In this document: positions 10,948-20,254 of the stretch, in pieces | How the letters are laid out: the number at the start of each line of letters is the position of its first letter | Position numbering within the stretch: the first letter of the stretch is position 1 | Source of the DNA: Pyropia yezoensis | Lineage: Eukaryota; Rhodophyta; Bangiophyceae; Bangiales; Bangiaceae | Assembly (NCBI GenBank): GCA_009829735.1 | Contig: CM020619.1 | Span: 4,789,727-4,853,726 of the forward strand | Direction: 5' to 3' | DNA: 64,000 nt | Position numbers and translations under genes: made by a program | Notes under the pieces: generated by a model | What the model was told of the DNA's origin: nothing | The model's input: the letters and a program-made list of their open reading frames with translations, nothing else | Databases searched by the model: none

Positions 10948-12891
10948 CTAGGCACGCATGCTAGACTCTCCAACCCCACTGCCCTCGCCCTCACGTGGAG
11001 GCGAGCGGCGAGACCCTCGCCAATCACGTCTCCGACCAGTCAGCGGGGGCGGCGGCTCCAAGTCGGAACCGTCGCGCCCCTCACGGTCGCGCAAGTGGCG
11101 ACGACCGCGGCTGCTCTTCTGCTTAGTCTTGCGCGCAAGTTGGCGACGCAGACGCCGGACCGACTCCGTCTCCGACGGGGTAGAGGACTCCGAGACGGAA
11201 TAAGTCAACTCGTCTTCCAACACGGAGGGAGAGCGCCGCGAGTGACGGCGACGACGGCGAGGAGGCGAGTATGCCCGGCTCGCCCGACGCTTGCGACGCT
11301 CAGGTGGGGCTGGCTGGGGCAGAATGGACCCAGCACGAGCCAACTCGGTCGTCATAAACTCCGCCACCGACTCGCAACTCGCGGTCGCCACCGCAGTACG
11401 AACGCGCTCCTCAAGTTGAGGAGTCTTGGAAACTTGAAGGGTCGCAGTCGACGCGGCCAACCAGGAAATGGTGCGCTCCAACGTGGTGATCATCATCTCT
11501 GAGGTCAAGGGCGTGGCCGGCAATACCAGCTTGGGATAGACCGTCAAGAGGGTGGCCCCCAAGTTGGGGGACACCGGGGTGGCCGAATCAACGGCAACGC
11601 TTATCGGGATGTCCCCGTGCGGCTGGAAAGGGACAGGAGGAAGCGGAGGGGCTCGCCGAGTTGCCGGAGCCCGAGAGTAACTGCGACCCCTACTCGGAGC
11701 CCCCGCAGGGGGTTGAGTCAGGTAGTCATCGCGAGAAGGCACGGCCATCACGATTGCCTTGTCCGGGGGAGGCGCAGTGTGGCGACTCACCCCCGGGGCA
11801 TACGGGTAGTCCCCGATGCCCAACCCCTCTCGAAGTAACACACGACCGTCGTGAAGTTCACGAGCGACCCGTACGAACTGGCGAAGTGTGCCTTCGTCCT
11901 TGGGCCCGCGAGAGGCGCGGCGCAACTTGTACTCAATGCTCTTCCACTCGATGAGGTTATGAAGACGCAGCATCTCCTCAAGTAGAGTGAGCTCTCCTGA
12001 TGAGCACCCCTCAGCAAATAGCTGAGGGGTAAGCTGTTCCAAACCTTGGATAAGCCGGGGAGCGAGATGCCAGAGCGTCCCCCGCCGCTGAACACAGGAC
12101 ACCCAGGTCGACATGACCTCGAGGAGCCGCTGAGTCGCCAACATGGCGAACACCAGGTGGTCCGGGCTAGCCGTCAACATGGTGGAGCCGGAGTGATCGA
12201 GCAACCGTGGAAGTAAAGCCGGAAGTCCGTAGGGGACCTCAACTTGAGGCCAACACTCGGGCTTCTTAGGATAGTACTGCTCCTTGCTAGCAGCGGACTG
12301 CTGCGGAAACTCAAGTTGAGCCGAGGTCACCAAGTAGGGACCTCGCCGGAAGTCCTTCTCCATCCGCGCATCAAAGTGATGAGTGTGCGGATCGACGTCG
12401 CGAAGGTACGGGGGGCGAGTTTCCACCGCGTCCCAAGTAAAGGCCGGCACGTCGCCGGTGCCCGGGATAGTTCCCCCGCGGTCCACCATGGCTTTGGCCC
12501 GCTGCACGTCTTCGACCTCGTCCTCGTCCAGGAAGGCAAACTGGTCCGTCCTGAAGTCGGGAGGAAACCCGACCCTACGGGGGAACGTCTCTCGTAGGGG
12601 GTCCCATACACGACTCATCGCTGTGCCAAGTAGGACACAGCGGAGAACAGTCAACCCCTCCTCATACAGAGGCCAAGCGGTGTAAACCGACCGTCCCAAG
12701 ACCTCCCGTGGGATGGCGCGGCCCGTCTCCGGGGGAGATCCCGCCGCCAACCCAAAACCGGGTGACGCGGAAGTCCCATCCCCCGGAGCATTCGCGGAGC
12801 CCCCGCCGGAAGTCCCGGCGGGCGCTATACCGTAAGAGGTGTCCTCCATACGCTCGCCCAGGGAGTCAGACTCCAACCCCTGGATCGCCAT
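10948..12891 (-). CDS. Family A antisense ORF (A3 copy), intact
   Basis: 647 codons from ATG at 12891 in a GCCATGG context. The 1,944-bp length, stop included, is the same as in two other A copies. The open frame extends further upstream, but this ATG is conserved. Layout: acidic start (DSLGERMEDTSYG), Gly/Ala/Pro stretch, and a conserved middle with DEDEVEDVQRAKAMVDRGGT, then LVTSAQLEFPQQ...YYPK...EVPYG, then RRGTLWHLAPRL. A basic Arg/Ser-rich tail follows (SPPRRRRRHSRRSPS, RRLRRQLARKTKQKSSRGRR). There is no signal peptide or membrane segment, so it does not look like an envelope protein. This copy differs at many residues from the other two yet remains open. The RS tail suggests nuclear or nucleic-acid binding, which is inference. 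Confidence 0.8.
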   Translation of the reverse strand: MAIQGLESDSLGERMEDTSYGIAPAGTSGGGSANAPGDGTSASPGFGLAAGSPPETGRAIPREVLGRSVYTAWPLYEEGLTVLRCVLLGTAMSRVWDPLRETFPRRVGFPPDFRTDQFAFLDEDEVEDVQRAKAMVDRGGTIPGTGDVPAFTWDAVETRPPYLRDVDPHTHHFDARMEKDFRRGPYLVTSAQLEFPQQSAASKEQYYPKKPECWPQVEVPYGLPALLPRLLDHSGSTMLTASPDHLVFAMLATQRLLEVMSTWVSCVQRRGTLWHLAPRLIQGLEQLTPQLFAEGCSSGELTLLEEMLRLHNLIEWKSIEYKLRRASRGPKDEGTLRQFVRVARELHDGRVLLREGLGIGDYPYAPGVSRHTAPPPDKAIVMAVPSRDDYLTQPPAGAPSRGRSYSRAPATRRAPPLPPVPFQPHGDIPISVAVDSATPVSPNLGATLLTVYPKLVLPATPLTSEMMITTLERTISWLAASTATLQVSKTPQLEERVRTAVATASCESVAEFMTTELARAGSILPQPAPPERRKRRASRAYSPPRRRRRHSRRSPSVLEDELTYSVSESSTPSETESVRRLRRQLARKTKQKSSRGRRHLRDREGRDGSDLEPPPPLTGRRRDWRGSRRSPPREGEGSGVGESSMRA

Positions 12892-13226
12892 GGCTCTCCC
12901 CAAGTTAGGGAAAGGCAGGGCGGTTGCAGCTGCACGGGACCCGCCTCGAGTTGAGGGGAGCTCGGATCGCGGGTAAATGGGTGGCCTCCCCAGCGCGGGG
13001 TGGCCCAGGGTAAGGTGAAGGGGATCTGTTGGTGGTGGTGAGGTGAGAACCGAGGAGAGCAAGCTGCCGAGTGGGCAAGCTTCAGGAGAGGGGCGGTCAA
13101 TGTGACCGCCTCCACATCCACGTGAGGTACCAGGGGGACAGCAAGTCGCGCCCCCAACGCCGAGTCGTGCGTTTATACGCCCCCTCGCAGGGCCGACGGG
13201 GTCGGTCGGAACTGAGGAGCGGGGGG
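12892..13226. other. A3 region between antisense ORF and 3' LTR
   Basis: Leader of the antisense ORF. It holds the hairpin GCGGTCA...TGACCGC near 13093-13109, kept in the other A copies, and a decayed form of the 21-bp palindrome that precedes the antisense ATG elsewhere. No separate gene is seen. Confidence 0.6.
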
Positions 13227-13696
13227 TGCGGCAGTATTGACCCCCAGGTAGGGGGGCAAAAAGTGCTATGCAAGGGGCGACAGGCCACTAGCATGACCCG
13301 ATCCTCCCCCTGCATTTGGGTCCATGGTCCCTAAGTTTGGGATAGTTAGCTTAGTAGTAAATCCAACTTGGATTTGAGGGTTTTCTGCATTTTATCGTCT
13401 TGAATTTTCGTGTGGCCCGGTGGGCAGGTGCTGGGGTGGGAGATTCTGAGTGGCGAGATTCTGAGGGGACCCTGGGGGGATAAGGGGAGGGACAGCGGGG
13501 CTTGGCCCTGCGTCCCCGTCCCGACCAAGAAACTGTTGGCCCACACACCATCTTCTTGTTTGTCAGTGGGGGGACTGCCCCACAACAGGGATAGAGTGTG
13601 TGCGACTTGCACTTCTTCCGGTTACCCCGACACGGGAGGCAGGTCTTGCGCACCGCCCCAACATGGGTGTCGCGTGTGCGAGTGGTTTTTGCCACA
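13227..13696 (+). repeat. 3' LTR of A3 (family A, diverged)
   Basis: About 470 bp, same orientation as the LTR at 28466. The first bases are mutated to TGCGGCA and there are scattered substitutions (for example GGGGGCAAAAAGTGC for GGGGGCAACACGTGC). The right end is GCCACA at 13696. It then abuts an A antisense ORF read on the plus strand (A4), so A3 is inserted in A4, with CCGCG as probable target duplication. Confidence 0.88.
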
Positions 13697-14044
13697 CCGC
13701 GGTTGCCCTGGGGGATTTGATGCCTGCGCCACCCGAATCTGGGTTGGCGGCGGGCTCTTTCCCGGAGGGAGGCCCCGTTACTCCACGGGAGGCCTTGGGG
13801 AGGTGGTTCTACCCACCATGGCCTCTGTATGAGGAGGGCTCGACGATCATCCGCTGCGACCGACTTGGCCCAGCGATAAATCTCCTCTTGGGGCGCCTAC
13901 GGGAGAAGTTTTTCCGGAAGGGTAGGATTCCCTCCCGATTTCAAGACGGACCAGTTTGCCATCCTTGACGACGAAGAGGTCGAAGACGTGCAGCGGATCA
14001 AGAACTTGTTGACCCGCGGGGGTTTTACCGAGGGCCCTGCCCTG
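13697..14044 (+). pseudogene. A4: fragment of family A antisense ORF
   Basis: It translates to the N-terminal middle of the antisense protein (SGLAAGSFPEGGPVTPREALGRWFY, then a +/-1 shift, then VGFPPDFKTDQFAILDDEEVEDVQR). It is more diverged than any other copy, has at least one frameshift, and stops being recognisable at about 14044. It is the oldest visible layer of the left nest. Confidence 0.75.
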
Positions 14045-14355
14045 GGGGGGCGCCTGCCGCCGCCGCCGTCGCCGACGGGCGGTCCACCTACCACCTGGAG
14101 GGGATGGTCGAGCGGCCGACGCTCGTCGGCCTCGTCCGCGCCGCCGCACAGTCGGCGGGGGGGGGGGGGGGACCGCCACCGCTACCACCACTACCGCCGC
14201 CGTTGCCACCGCCGCCTCGGCCACCGCCACCGCCACCGCCAATGCCGCCGCCACCGCCACCGCCGCTGTCGCTGCCGTTGTCGCGGCGGCCGCGTCGGCG
14301 GCGGGCACGGCCCTCCCCCCCCCCGTCGCCCCCCCAGCCCCTCCCCCCGGGCCGG

Positions 14356-14387
<32 letters not shown>

Positions 14388-14740
14388 GCCGCGGGCGGCG
14401 GCGCGGCGGCAGCGTCCACCGACGCGCTCCCCCCCGAGGCGCTCGACGCGTCGTGGCCCCCCCCCGCGTCACTCCCCGCCGAGGCGGCGCTGATGGCGGG
14501 CCTCCCCGCCGCGGCGCTGGACACGCTCGTCGACCTGGGCCCGTACGTGGACGTCAACCCGCTGCTGCTCTCCCACACCGCCACAGCCCGGGAGGCCTAC
14601 ACGCTGCTGCGAAGGACGCGCGCGCGGCACGTGCTGGCCATGGACCTGGCCAGCAGCACCGTCGCGGGGGTGCTCACCCGTAAGGACGTCCTTGCCGAGG
14701 CGGTGGAGGAGGCGCTGGGGGAGGACCGCCCCCCCGGGGG
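14045..14740 (+). pseudogene. CLC-type chloride channel, C-terminal CBS pair (5' part missing)
   Basis: The first part (ATG codon at 14104, frame open before it) reads DGRSTYHLEGMVERPTLVGLVR, like the end of the first CBS domain of CLC channels/antiporters. After a poly-G run (14159-14171) and an Ala/Thr/Pro linker of about 100 codons, a second CBS domain follows: LVDLGPYVDVNPLLLSHTAT, then ARHVLAMD...GVLTRKDVL (about 14517-14690). Known CLC proteins end with such a pair. The two CBS parts are in different frames; a base miscount in the poly-G run or decay would explain it. The membrane part is absent because an A4 fragment abuts it. Whether it is a live host gene whose upstream exons lie elsewhere cannot be decided here. 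Confidence 0.65.
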
Positions 14741-14844
14741 GGGGGGGGGGGGGAGGGTTGGCGCCGCGGGAGGGAAAGGGGGGGGGGGGCGTATGACCTT
14801 TATTTTTTTTGGGGGGGGGGGGGGGGGTGAGACGGCGGGACACG
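14741..14844. repeat. Poly-G rich simple sequence
   Basis: Runs of 10 to 20 G broken by GTATGACCTTTATTTTTTTT. These tracts are error-prone, so frames crossing them should not be trusted. Confidence 0.7.
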
Positions 14845-15313
14845 TGTGGCAGTATTGACCCCCAGGTACGGGGGCAACACGTGCCATGCAAGGGGCGGCA
14901 GGCCACTAGCCTGATCCGTTCCTCCCCCTGCATTTGGGTCCATGGTCCCTAAGTTTGGGATAGTTAGCTTAGTAGTAAATCCAACTTGGATTTGAGGGTT
15001 TTCTGCATTTATCGTCTTGAATTTTCGTGTGGCCCGGTGGGCAGGTGCTGGGGTGGGAGATTCTGAGTGGCGAGATTCTGAGGGGACCCTGGGGGGATAA
15101 GGGGAGGGACAGCGGGGCTTGGCCCTGCGTCCCCGTCCCGACCAAGAAACTGTTGGACCACACACCATCCTCTTGTTTGTCAGTGGGGGGTTTGCCCCAC
15201 AACAGGGACAGAGTGTGTGCGACTTGCACTTCTTTCGGTTCCCCCGACACGGGAGGCAGCCCTTGTACACCGCCCCAACTTGGGTGCCGTATGTGCAAGT
15301 GGTTTTTGCCACA
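14845..15313 (+). repeat. Probable solo LTR of family A
   Basis: 469 bp from TGTGGCAGTATTGAC to GTTTTTGCCACA, nearly identical to the LTRs of the 28466 element. No gag, primer site or polypurine tract flanks it. The five bases on each side are ACACG (14840-14844) and AGACG (15314-15318), matching at four of five positions, which fits an aged target duplication left by LTR-LTR recombination. Confidence 0.8.
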
Positions 15314-17063
15314 AGACGCTGCGTCGGTTTGCTTGCCATGGCGTTTTCGCAGGCGGGCGGGCGCCCCCGCCCCTCGGTCGCCTTTCGGGGGGCGTTGGAG
15401 CGGCGGCCCCTGCCGGTTGTGCGGCGCGCAGGACTGAAAAACGTGCCTTCGCCCACCGCCTGTGCGCCGCCACACGCCACCAACCTTGCGGGTACGTGGG
15501 GGTGGGTGGATGGCGGGACAGTGCAGGCCGTCAAGAGACTGCCGCCGCGCCCGCGACGCGCCGCGGGCGGTCGGCCGGCCACCCCCCCCCCCCCCGCGCT
15601 CCCACCGCGTCGGCAAAGGCGGTGCCCACCGCCGGGGGCGCCGCGCGCCCGTGGCGCGGCCGTCCCGCCGCGCCGCCGTCGGGGAACGCGGCCAAGGGCG
15701 GCAGAGGGAGTGCGGGGCAGCCCCGGGGGCGGGCGCGCGCGCACGCACGCACGGCGGCCGCCCCGCGCGGCGCGGGGTGGCGGCGGCGGCGGCGGCGGCG
15801 GCTCCCCATCGCCGGCGCGTCGGGTCGACACGCACGGGCGGCGGGGGCCGCGGTGGGGCGGGCGGCGCCCCGCCGCCCGCCCCGTCCCGCCGCCCGTGGC
15901 CGCCCCCCCCCCCTCTTCCTCCGTTTCCGCTCTGTGGGTGGGGGGCGGGGGCGCTGGGCCAGACACGCTGGCCGGGCGCGCGGGTGCGGCGCCAGGCCGC
16001 CGCGCGCGTGTCCCCCATAGGCAGCCCCGCGGGGGGTGCCACGCTCGGGGCGCGGATGGGCACGGCTCGGCAGCAGACGAGCGGCGTGCGGGGGCCCGCC
16101 GCTAGCAACCGGGCGGTGGCCGTGGCGGGGGGCGTCGACAGAGGGGCGGGCTTGCCGCCGCCGGGCCAGGACGGCCGTCGCCGTGGTTCCCGTAGGTAGG
16201 TATGGACACGCGGGGGCTGTACGTGACCAACCGCAAGGGGGCGGCGACGGCTGCGGGCGCCCCCGCTTGGCTGGCCGCCCCAGCCGGGCGGCGCGCCGAT
16301 GTCCGTGGGGTGCAGCGAGAACAGGGGGGGGGTGCTCACCACGGCAGCCCGCCGTACACAGAGAGAGGGGGCAGGTCAGCAGGCAGGAGCAGGACGAGCC
16401 GCTTGCCCCATCCCGACCGGGTGGGCGCGGCGGCTCGTCTGCGGGGACAGGCGCGGCGGCGCGGCGGCTCCGCTGCGGGGGCAGGCGCGCTTTGCCACTC
16501 TCTGGGTCAGGCGGCGCCCCGACGTGGCGACAGCGTCCGTTTGGCATTGCCGCCGAGCTGGCCATAGCTACCCGTGTCAGGAGGATGTGGGCGAGACGGG
16601 CCGCCGCCGTCGCGCCGTCCCTGTAGCGCATTTTGGACGGGGCGTGGTGGGGACCCTCACAGCGCCGCTCCGCCCCTACGAATGATGTTCTGTACTGTAC
16701 TATAGGTACAGTATGTACATACAGTATCTTTGTCAAATTAAAGTGCCACGTGGGCACGATTCCCATGGCTCCCTGAGTTTGTAAAAGAGAAGGGTCTCCG
16801 AATTGCAGCTGGGGGTGCTCGGCGAGCATCGCCAAACGCTGGCGTGCCCCGCCGTCTCATCCAACACCCCCCCCCCCATGGGGCCCAGCACCCGTATGTC
16901 TCAAGGCCCAGCCGCCTCGCTCGTCGGTGCTCACGCGGGCGCGACTGACAATGCCGATGCGGGGCGGCCGTCTGGGGGGCAGAGGGGGGGGGGGGGGAGC
17001 GGCGCACCCGCGGCAGAGATGGCGGTTGCCGCCACGCGACGGTGGGGGTGGCGTAGCTCCTCC

Positions 17064-17100
<37 letters not shown>

Positions 17101-17831
17101 TCCACCCATCCGGAGGGGGGAGGGGGGGGTGGAGGACGGGGAGCTGTGTGCCATGACGACAACGGCGCCCGCTCCCGCCGCTCGCCCGTCTGTCCGCCCG
17201 CTCGGCCGGCCGGCCGGCCGCCTGCCTGCCCGCCCGCCCGCCCGCCCACTGGCCGACCCCCGGTGGCCCGGGTGGGGCGCTCCCAGTGGCAGCGCATGCT
17301 CGGCAGGACGGCGGCGGCGTCGGCAGCGGCGGCGGCGGCGGCGGCGGCGGCTGACGGCGGCTGACGGCGGCGGCGGCGGTTGACAGCGGCGGCGGCTGCG
17401 ACGGCGGCGGTGGCGGCGGCGGCGGCGGCGGCGGTACACGAGGGGGCGGCCGCGGTGGCACCGCGGCGGGGGAACCCGGGGGGGGGTGGAGTGGGAGGTG
17501 CCCGCCGCTGCTGCTATTTGGCCCTGCCGGGGTGACTCCCAAGACGGCCGGTCAACCGCCCGGCGGGGACTGTCGCGCGGGGCGTGGCCCGTTTGGGTTG
17601 GCGCACCCGCCCCTCCCCGCTCCCCTCCCCTCTTCTTCCCCCCCCCCCCTCCCCTTCCCCTTTTGTTTTTCCCCTCCCCCCGACCATTTCGCCCTCCCCC
17701 CCCCCCCGCCCTCCGCCTTCCCCTTGCCATCCCTCCCCGCCCAGCCTTTGCACAGCCTTCCCCTTCTCCATTGGGTGGTGGGTGTGGTGTTGGGTGGGTG
17801 AGCGTGGTTGCTGGTGCCACCCCACCTCCTC
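15314..17831. other. GC-rich low-complexity DNA, no supported gene
   Basis: Long open frames occur on both strands (for example 15531-16835 minus), but they are Arg/Pro/Gly/Ala-rich, overlap each other and show no domain. An AT-rich island lies at 16684-16740 with a perfect 8-bp inverted repeat TACTGTAC/GTACAGTA around TATAG (16693-16713). A C-run of about 30 bases is at 17064-17098, CGGC/CCGC repeats at 17205-17250, and GGC repeats at 17310-17450. Polypyrimidine DNA at 17610-17770 precedes the next gene. Confidence 0.5.
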
Positions 17832-19493
17832 ATGCGGCTCGGGGCTGGCCTCCTGGGCGCGCGGCCGTCGCGGCGGGCCATCCCCACCCTCCCGCCCCGC
17901 CCAGTGAGGTGCGGCACCACGGGCGCGGGGGGGGGGTCGGGTGGACCGCCAGGGGGGGGCGGCGCCCCCCCCGCTGTGCACCACGGGGTGTCTTCCGTGG
18001 GCAGGCTGTTGGGGTGGTACAAGGGCGGCGACGGCGGCGGCGGTTGGAGCGGCGGGAGCGGACGGCTGGCCGCCCGCTCGTCCTTCCGCGTGGCCACGCT
18101 GGTGGTTTTGACCGCCGCCGCCGTCGGGTCGGTGGCGTGGCTGGAGGTGGGCGGCGGCGGCGGCGGCACCGCCGCCTTTTCCCACCCCTCGTGGCACCTC
18201 GCGGCATTCCTCTACGCGAGGGTGCAGCTGTCAGACGCGGCCAACGCGGTCCTTGATGGCGGTGCGGAGGGGGCCGGGGGGGGCGTCGACGCTGCCGTGG
18301 ACGTCGCCGCCGCCAGCAGCGCGGAATCCGTGGCGGTCGGGCCTCCCCGTGTCACGGGCGGCGGCGACGGCGGCGACGGCGACGGCGGCGGGGCGCTCGG
18401 CCACGACGGCGCCAGCCGCGCCGGCACGGGCACCGGCGGTGGGGGCGTTGCCGACGCGGTGTCGCCGCCACCGCCGCTCCCGCCGTCGCCACCCCCACCG
18501 CCGGCGGCACCGCGGCCGGCTGAGCCCGTGCGGCTGACCGTCTACATCCATGACCGTGTCGGCTGGGAGCGAGCGTACGTCGATTCCCTCTTTGACAGCC
18601 CCGCCGTGGCGGTGACGCGGGTGCCCCTGACGACCGCGCAGATGCAGGGCACCGCGCGGGGGCCGTCGTCGACGATGGGGCGGCGGCCGCCGCGCGGGGC
18701 CGCCACCGCGTTGGTCATCAACGCGATGCTGCTCAAGGGGTCCACCCCCTCCCAGGAGGCGGCGTTTGAGCGGCTCGTCCGGTGGCTGTCGCCCGCCGTG
18801 TCGGTCTTTTGCTCGGACGAGCGGGGGCAGGTTGGCTGGGCGCACGCGGCGATGATGGCCCACTCTGCCACGACGCTCCGCCAGTACGCGGTATATACGT
18901 ACAACAATGCTAGCACGGAGGGTTGGGGTGATCGCGGCGGCCGCGGTGGCCACCATCGCACCTCCCACGCCATCCCCCTTGGCTACATGGCCGGCATGTT
19001 TGACTCCAACTACACGGCGCGCCGTCGGGCGGCCGCCAACGCCACCACCCTCGCATCCCAACGACGCTACGCGTGGGCCTTCCCGTCCAAGCTCCTGGGC
19101 AAGGACCGGGAGCCGATGCTGGCGGCCTTTCGCTCGTGGGCGGGTGTCCCCTACACGGTCGGCCCGCGGAGTGTGCAGGCGACGCGCGTCGCCTACGAGT
19201 CAGCGGCGTTTGTGCCCAACTCGCACGGCAACGTGGTGCTGGACTGCTTCCGGCTGTATGAGGCGAGCATGGCGGGCGCCATCCCGGTGCTTGTTGCGTC
19301 CTCCTCCGAGTTTCGGACCAACTTTGGGGCGCTCCCAGAGCTGCCCCCATGGGTGGTCGCACCCGACTGGCCCGCCGCCCTGGCCGCCGTGCGGGCGCTG
19401 GCGGCGGACGGAGGGGCGCTCAGCCTATCTCGCTCTTCCCACTCGACAGGTGAGGATAAAGCAGGACTCGTGTGGTTCCCCCCGCCTTCTTGA
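17832..19493 (+). CDS. Exostosin/GT47-like type II membrane protein, copy 1
   Basis: 553 codons from ATG at 17832 (MRLGAGLLG), chosen because copy 2 has the matching MRLWAGLRG. A single hydrophobic segment at about residues 85-107 (RVATLVVLTAAAVGSVAWL) near the N-terminus suggests a Golgi type II anchor. A Gly/Pro-rich stem follows, then a catalytic-like domain from RLTVYIHDRVGWERAY to WVVAPDWPAALAAVRALA. The stretch NSHGNVVLDCFRLYEASM at about 463-480, then AGAIPV, resembles the C-terminal exostosin (GT47) signature. Related proteins transfer sugars to cell-wall or matrix glycans; donor and acceptor are unknown. After about 19415 it diverges from copy 2, losing about 40 residues for an unrelated Ser-rich end, so it may be truncated or continue across an unrecognised intron. 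Confidence 0.65.
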   Translation: MRLGAGLLGARPSRRAIPTLPPRPVRCGTTGAGGGSGGPPGGGGAPPAVHHGVSSVGRLLGWYKGGDGGGGWSGGSGRLAARSSFRVATLVVLTAAAVGSVAWLEVGGGGGGTAAFSHPSWHLAAFLYARVQLSDAANAVLDGGAEGAGGGVDAAVDVAAASSAESVAVGPPRVTGGGDGGDGDGGGALGHDGASRAGTGTGGGGVADAVSPPPPLPPSPPPPPAAPRPAEPVRLTVYIHDRVGWERAYVDSLFDSPAVAVTRVPLTTAQMQGTARGPSSTMGRRPPRGAATALVINAMLLKGSTPSQEAAFERLVRWLSPAVSVFCSDERGQVGWAHAAMMAHSATTLRQYAVYTYNNASTEGWGDRGGRGGHHRTSHAIPLGYMAGMFDSNYTARRRAAANATTLASQRRYAWAFPSKLLGKDREPMLAAFRSWAGVPYTVGPRSVQATRVAYESAAFVPNSHGNVVLDCFRLYEASMAGAIPVLVASSSEFRTNFGALPELPPWVVAPDWPAALAAVRALAADGGALSLSRSSHSTGEDKAGLVWFPPPS

Positions 19494-20254
19494 ATCGACG
19501 CACTCCCCCCCCGACCGACCGCCCTCCCCTACCCCCCTCCCCGCCCCCCCCCTCTCCCCCCCCCCCCCCTCCTCGTCTGGATGCTCTTAGCAGCAGCGCG
19601 TGCCGAGAGTGAGGCGGCGTTGACGGTGGCGATTGACAGCAATGGCGATGCCCGTCAATGGCGGCTACGTCCACGGCGGCGGCGGCGGTCGCCCCCGCTG
19701 CTGCGTTCGCAGGCGAGCGCGCAAGGTTGGCGCCACGACGTGCGCGCGGGGAATCGGGGGCGGGAAGTGGTTGTGTGGTGTGTATGGGAGGGCAAGGGGC
19801 GGGGGAATTGGGGGAAGGAGATGGGGGGTGGTGGGGGGAGTGCGTGGGGGGGGAAGGGATCGGCGGCGGGGGTGGAGGGTGCCCGGGTGGCGCGCTCGCG
19901 GCTGGCCTGGCAATGTGCCTCCGCCGCGCCGGTTGGGCTCTTGTCGCGGCCATTGTAGAGCCAGGGGATGCTATGCTTGCTGGGGAATCCCCTGCCTGCG
20001 GTGCGGGTGCTTGGCCGCGCGCCCCACTCGCCGCCATCTCTTTGCAAGCCGCCGCTCCCACTTCTTGAACACACCCCCTCCCTCTGGCCGCCCATTTCCT
20101 TTCCGCAGCTCCTCATCCGCCACCCTTCCCCATTCCCCACTCCCCGACCTAATTTCCCGCCCACCCCCCCCCCACCCCCCCCCCACGGCACCGTTCTGTG
20201 GCTGTGCAGGGGAGGTGGGTAGGTGTGGACGGGTACTGCATGCAACTCTTCCTC
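19494..20254. other. Spacer between the two exostosin-like genes
   Basis: Polypyrimidine and poly-G rich DNA without a supported gene. Bases 20150-20254 resemble the stretch upstream of copy 1 (pyrimidine tract, GGTGGGT, then CTCCTCATGCG/CTTCCTCATGCG), so the duplication includes upstream DNA. Confidence 0.45.

Noticed and set aside
15531-16835. 434-aa open frame on the minus strand
   Set aside because: Composition is Arg/Pro/Ala-rich, other frames on both strands are equally open, and no domain is visible; typical of very GC-rich DNA.
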